Positions 63,455 to 64,000 of a stretch of 64,000 nucleotides of DNA are shown piece by piece; positions within the stretch are counted from its first letter, which is position 1; each line of letters begins with the position of its first letter. The position numbers and the translations under genes are program-made. The notes beneath the pieces were generated by a model that ran no database searches, was not told the origin of the DNA, and worked only from the letters and a program-made list of their open reading frames with translations. The stretch comes from Mycolicibacterium malmesburyense (GTDB taxonomy: Bacteria > Actinomycetota > Actinomycetes > Mycobacteriales > Mycobacteriaceae). The stretch lies in contig NZ_CVTB01000313.1 in the NCBI RefSeq assembly GCF_001050015.1, positions 1 through 64,000 on the forward strand, written 5' to 3'.

Positions 63455-64000
63455 GTGACGGTACTGGCTCACGACGTCGACGACGCGGCCAACGACAGAA
63501 GCGCCGAGAATGCCTTCCTGGCCGATGCCCAACGGTATCGCCGGGAGCTGCTGGCGCACTGCTACCGGATGACCGGCTCGCTGCACGACGCCGAGGACCT
63601 GGTGCAGGAGACCTATCTGCGCGCGTGGAAGTCGTACAAAGGCTTCCAAGGCAACTCGTCGGTGCGCACGTGGCTGTATCGGATCGCCACGAACACCTGC
63701 CTGACGGCGCTGGACAGCAGGCAGCGGCGCCCGTTGCCCACCGGTCTCGGGGCCCCGAGTTCGGATCCGCTCGACGACATCGTGGCGCGGGAGGAGGTGC
63801 CGTGGCTCGAGCCGCTGCCCGACGACTCGAGCGACCCCTCGAACATCGTGGGCTCCCGCGAATCGGTGCGGCTGGCGTTCGTCGCGGCGCTGCAACACCT
63901 CTCCCCGCGGCAGCGCGCCGTGCTGGTGCTGCGCGAGGTGCTGCAATGGAAGGCGTCCGAGGTCGCCGATGCGGTCGGCGCGTCGACGGCCGCGGTGAAC
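63455..64000 (+). CDS. sigG: ECF RNA polymerase sigma factor SigG (N-terminal part)
   Basis: The gene starts at a GTG (63455) and runs beyond the window; 182 codons are visible. Sigma region 2 is [64 protein letters not shown], and region 4 begins [35 protein letters not shown]. The long region between them ([32 protein letters not shown]) matches SigG/SigJ-type ECF41-like sigma factors, which have a C-terminal SnoaL-like domain (off-window). A TAAGCT hexamer (63442-63447) lies 7 nt before the start. Confidence 0.93.
   Translation, partial: MTVLAHDVDDAANDRSAENAFLADAQRYRRELLAHCYRMTGSLHDAEDLVQETYLRAWKSYKGFQGNSSVRTWLYRIATNTCLTALDSRQRRPLPTGLGAPSSDPLDDIVAREEVPWLEPLPDDSSDPSNIVGSRESVRLAFVAALQHLSPRQRAVLVLREVLQWKASEVADAVGASTAAVN

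Overview
The window is high-GC DNA from a Mycobacterium-group actinobacterium, most likely a fast-growing, environmental Mycolicibacterium-type species. The evidence is gene content and order: bfrB, glpQ1, espR, a lysine-rich Hns-like protein, rraA/menG, ethA/ethR, dinB, gltD/gltB, dps, msrB/msrA, a P450 pair, mycP1-eccE1-espB-espL and sigG, plus mycobacterial control sites (IdeR, LexA, KstR and CsoR type). From remembered M. tuberculosis gene order, 1-32.4 kb follows the Rv3841-Rv3859c neighbourhood, 35.8-50 kb follows Rv0143c-Rv0135c, 55.7-60.3 kb is the Rv3883c-Rv3880c part of ESX-1, and 62.6-64 kb is Rv0183-Rv0182c. Blocks that flank oriC on opposite sides in M. tuberculosis are therefore joined here. 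No rRNA, tRNA, insertion sequence, prophage or CRISPR array was seen.

Layout. 0-10.2 kb: CPBP protease (partial), LCP cell-wall ligase, IdeR-boxed bfrB, the glpQ1 operon with a tandem 26-bp RBS/start repeat, a rhodanese, a DnaA-box cluster, a nickel superoxide dismutase with its maturation protease at the position where M. tuberculosis has sodA, a manganese riboswitch ahead of a GDT1-type exporter, and espR facing an ImmA peptidase/DUF6545 membrane-protein pair. 10.4-20.6 kb: YcnI-CopC-CopD copper operon, two H1-like lysine/alanine/proline-rich proteins, a TipA-type MerR regulator with its palindromic promoter, rraA, ethA/ethR, an SOS-boxed dinB and a PHP nuclease. 20.6-32.4 kb: ArsR-SulP operon, TrkA-like subunit, K+/H+ antiporter, LLM oxidoreductase, an iron-boxed 46-aa ORF, and glutamate synthase. 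32.8-45.6 kb: copper ATPase with a CsoR-type operator, thioesterase, ClC channel, Dps, DNA glycosylase, an SOS-boxed 13E12-type HNH protein, oxidoreductases, methyltransferase, and a KstR-boxed NTF2/epimerase pair. 45.7-55.5 kb: msrB-msrA, tandem P450s with a divergent TetR, and a second TetR whose operator sequence occurs at both ends of a glycosyltransferase/methyltransferase island. 55.6-60.3 kb: ESX-1 module. 60.3-64 kb: metallohydrolase/DUF2786 pair, two alpha/beta hydrolases and the start of sigG.

Common themes are metal homeostasis (Fe, Mn, Ni, Cu), oxidative-stress defence (Ni-SOD, Dps, BfrB, MsrA/B), translational coupling by 4-nt stop/start overlaps, and promoters whose -10 lies about 7 nt before the start codon, which suggests leaderless mRNAs. 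The least explained parts are the EspR-ImmA-DUF6545 arrangement, the TetR-bounded glycosylation island, the iron-boxed micro-ORF, and LexA boxes that contain the start codons of their own genes.
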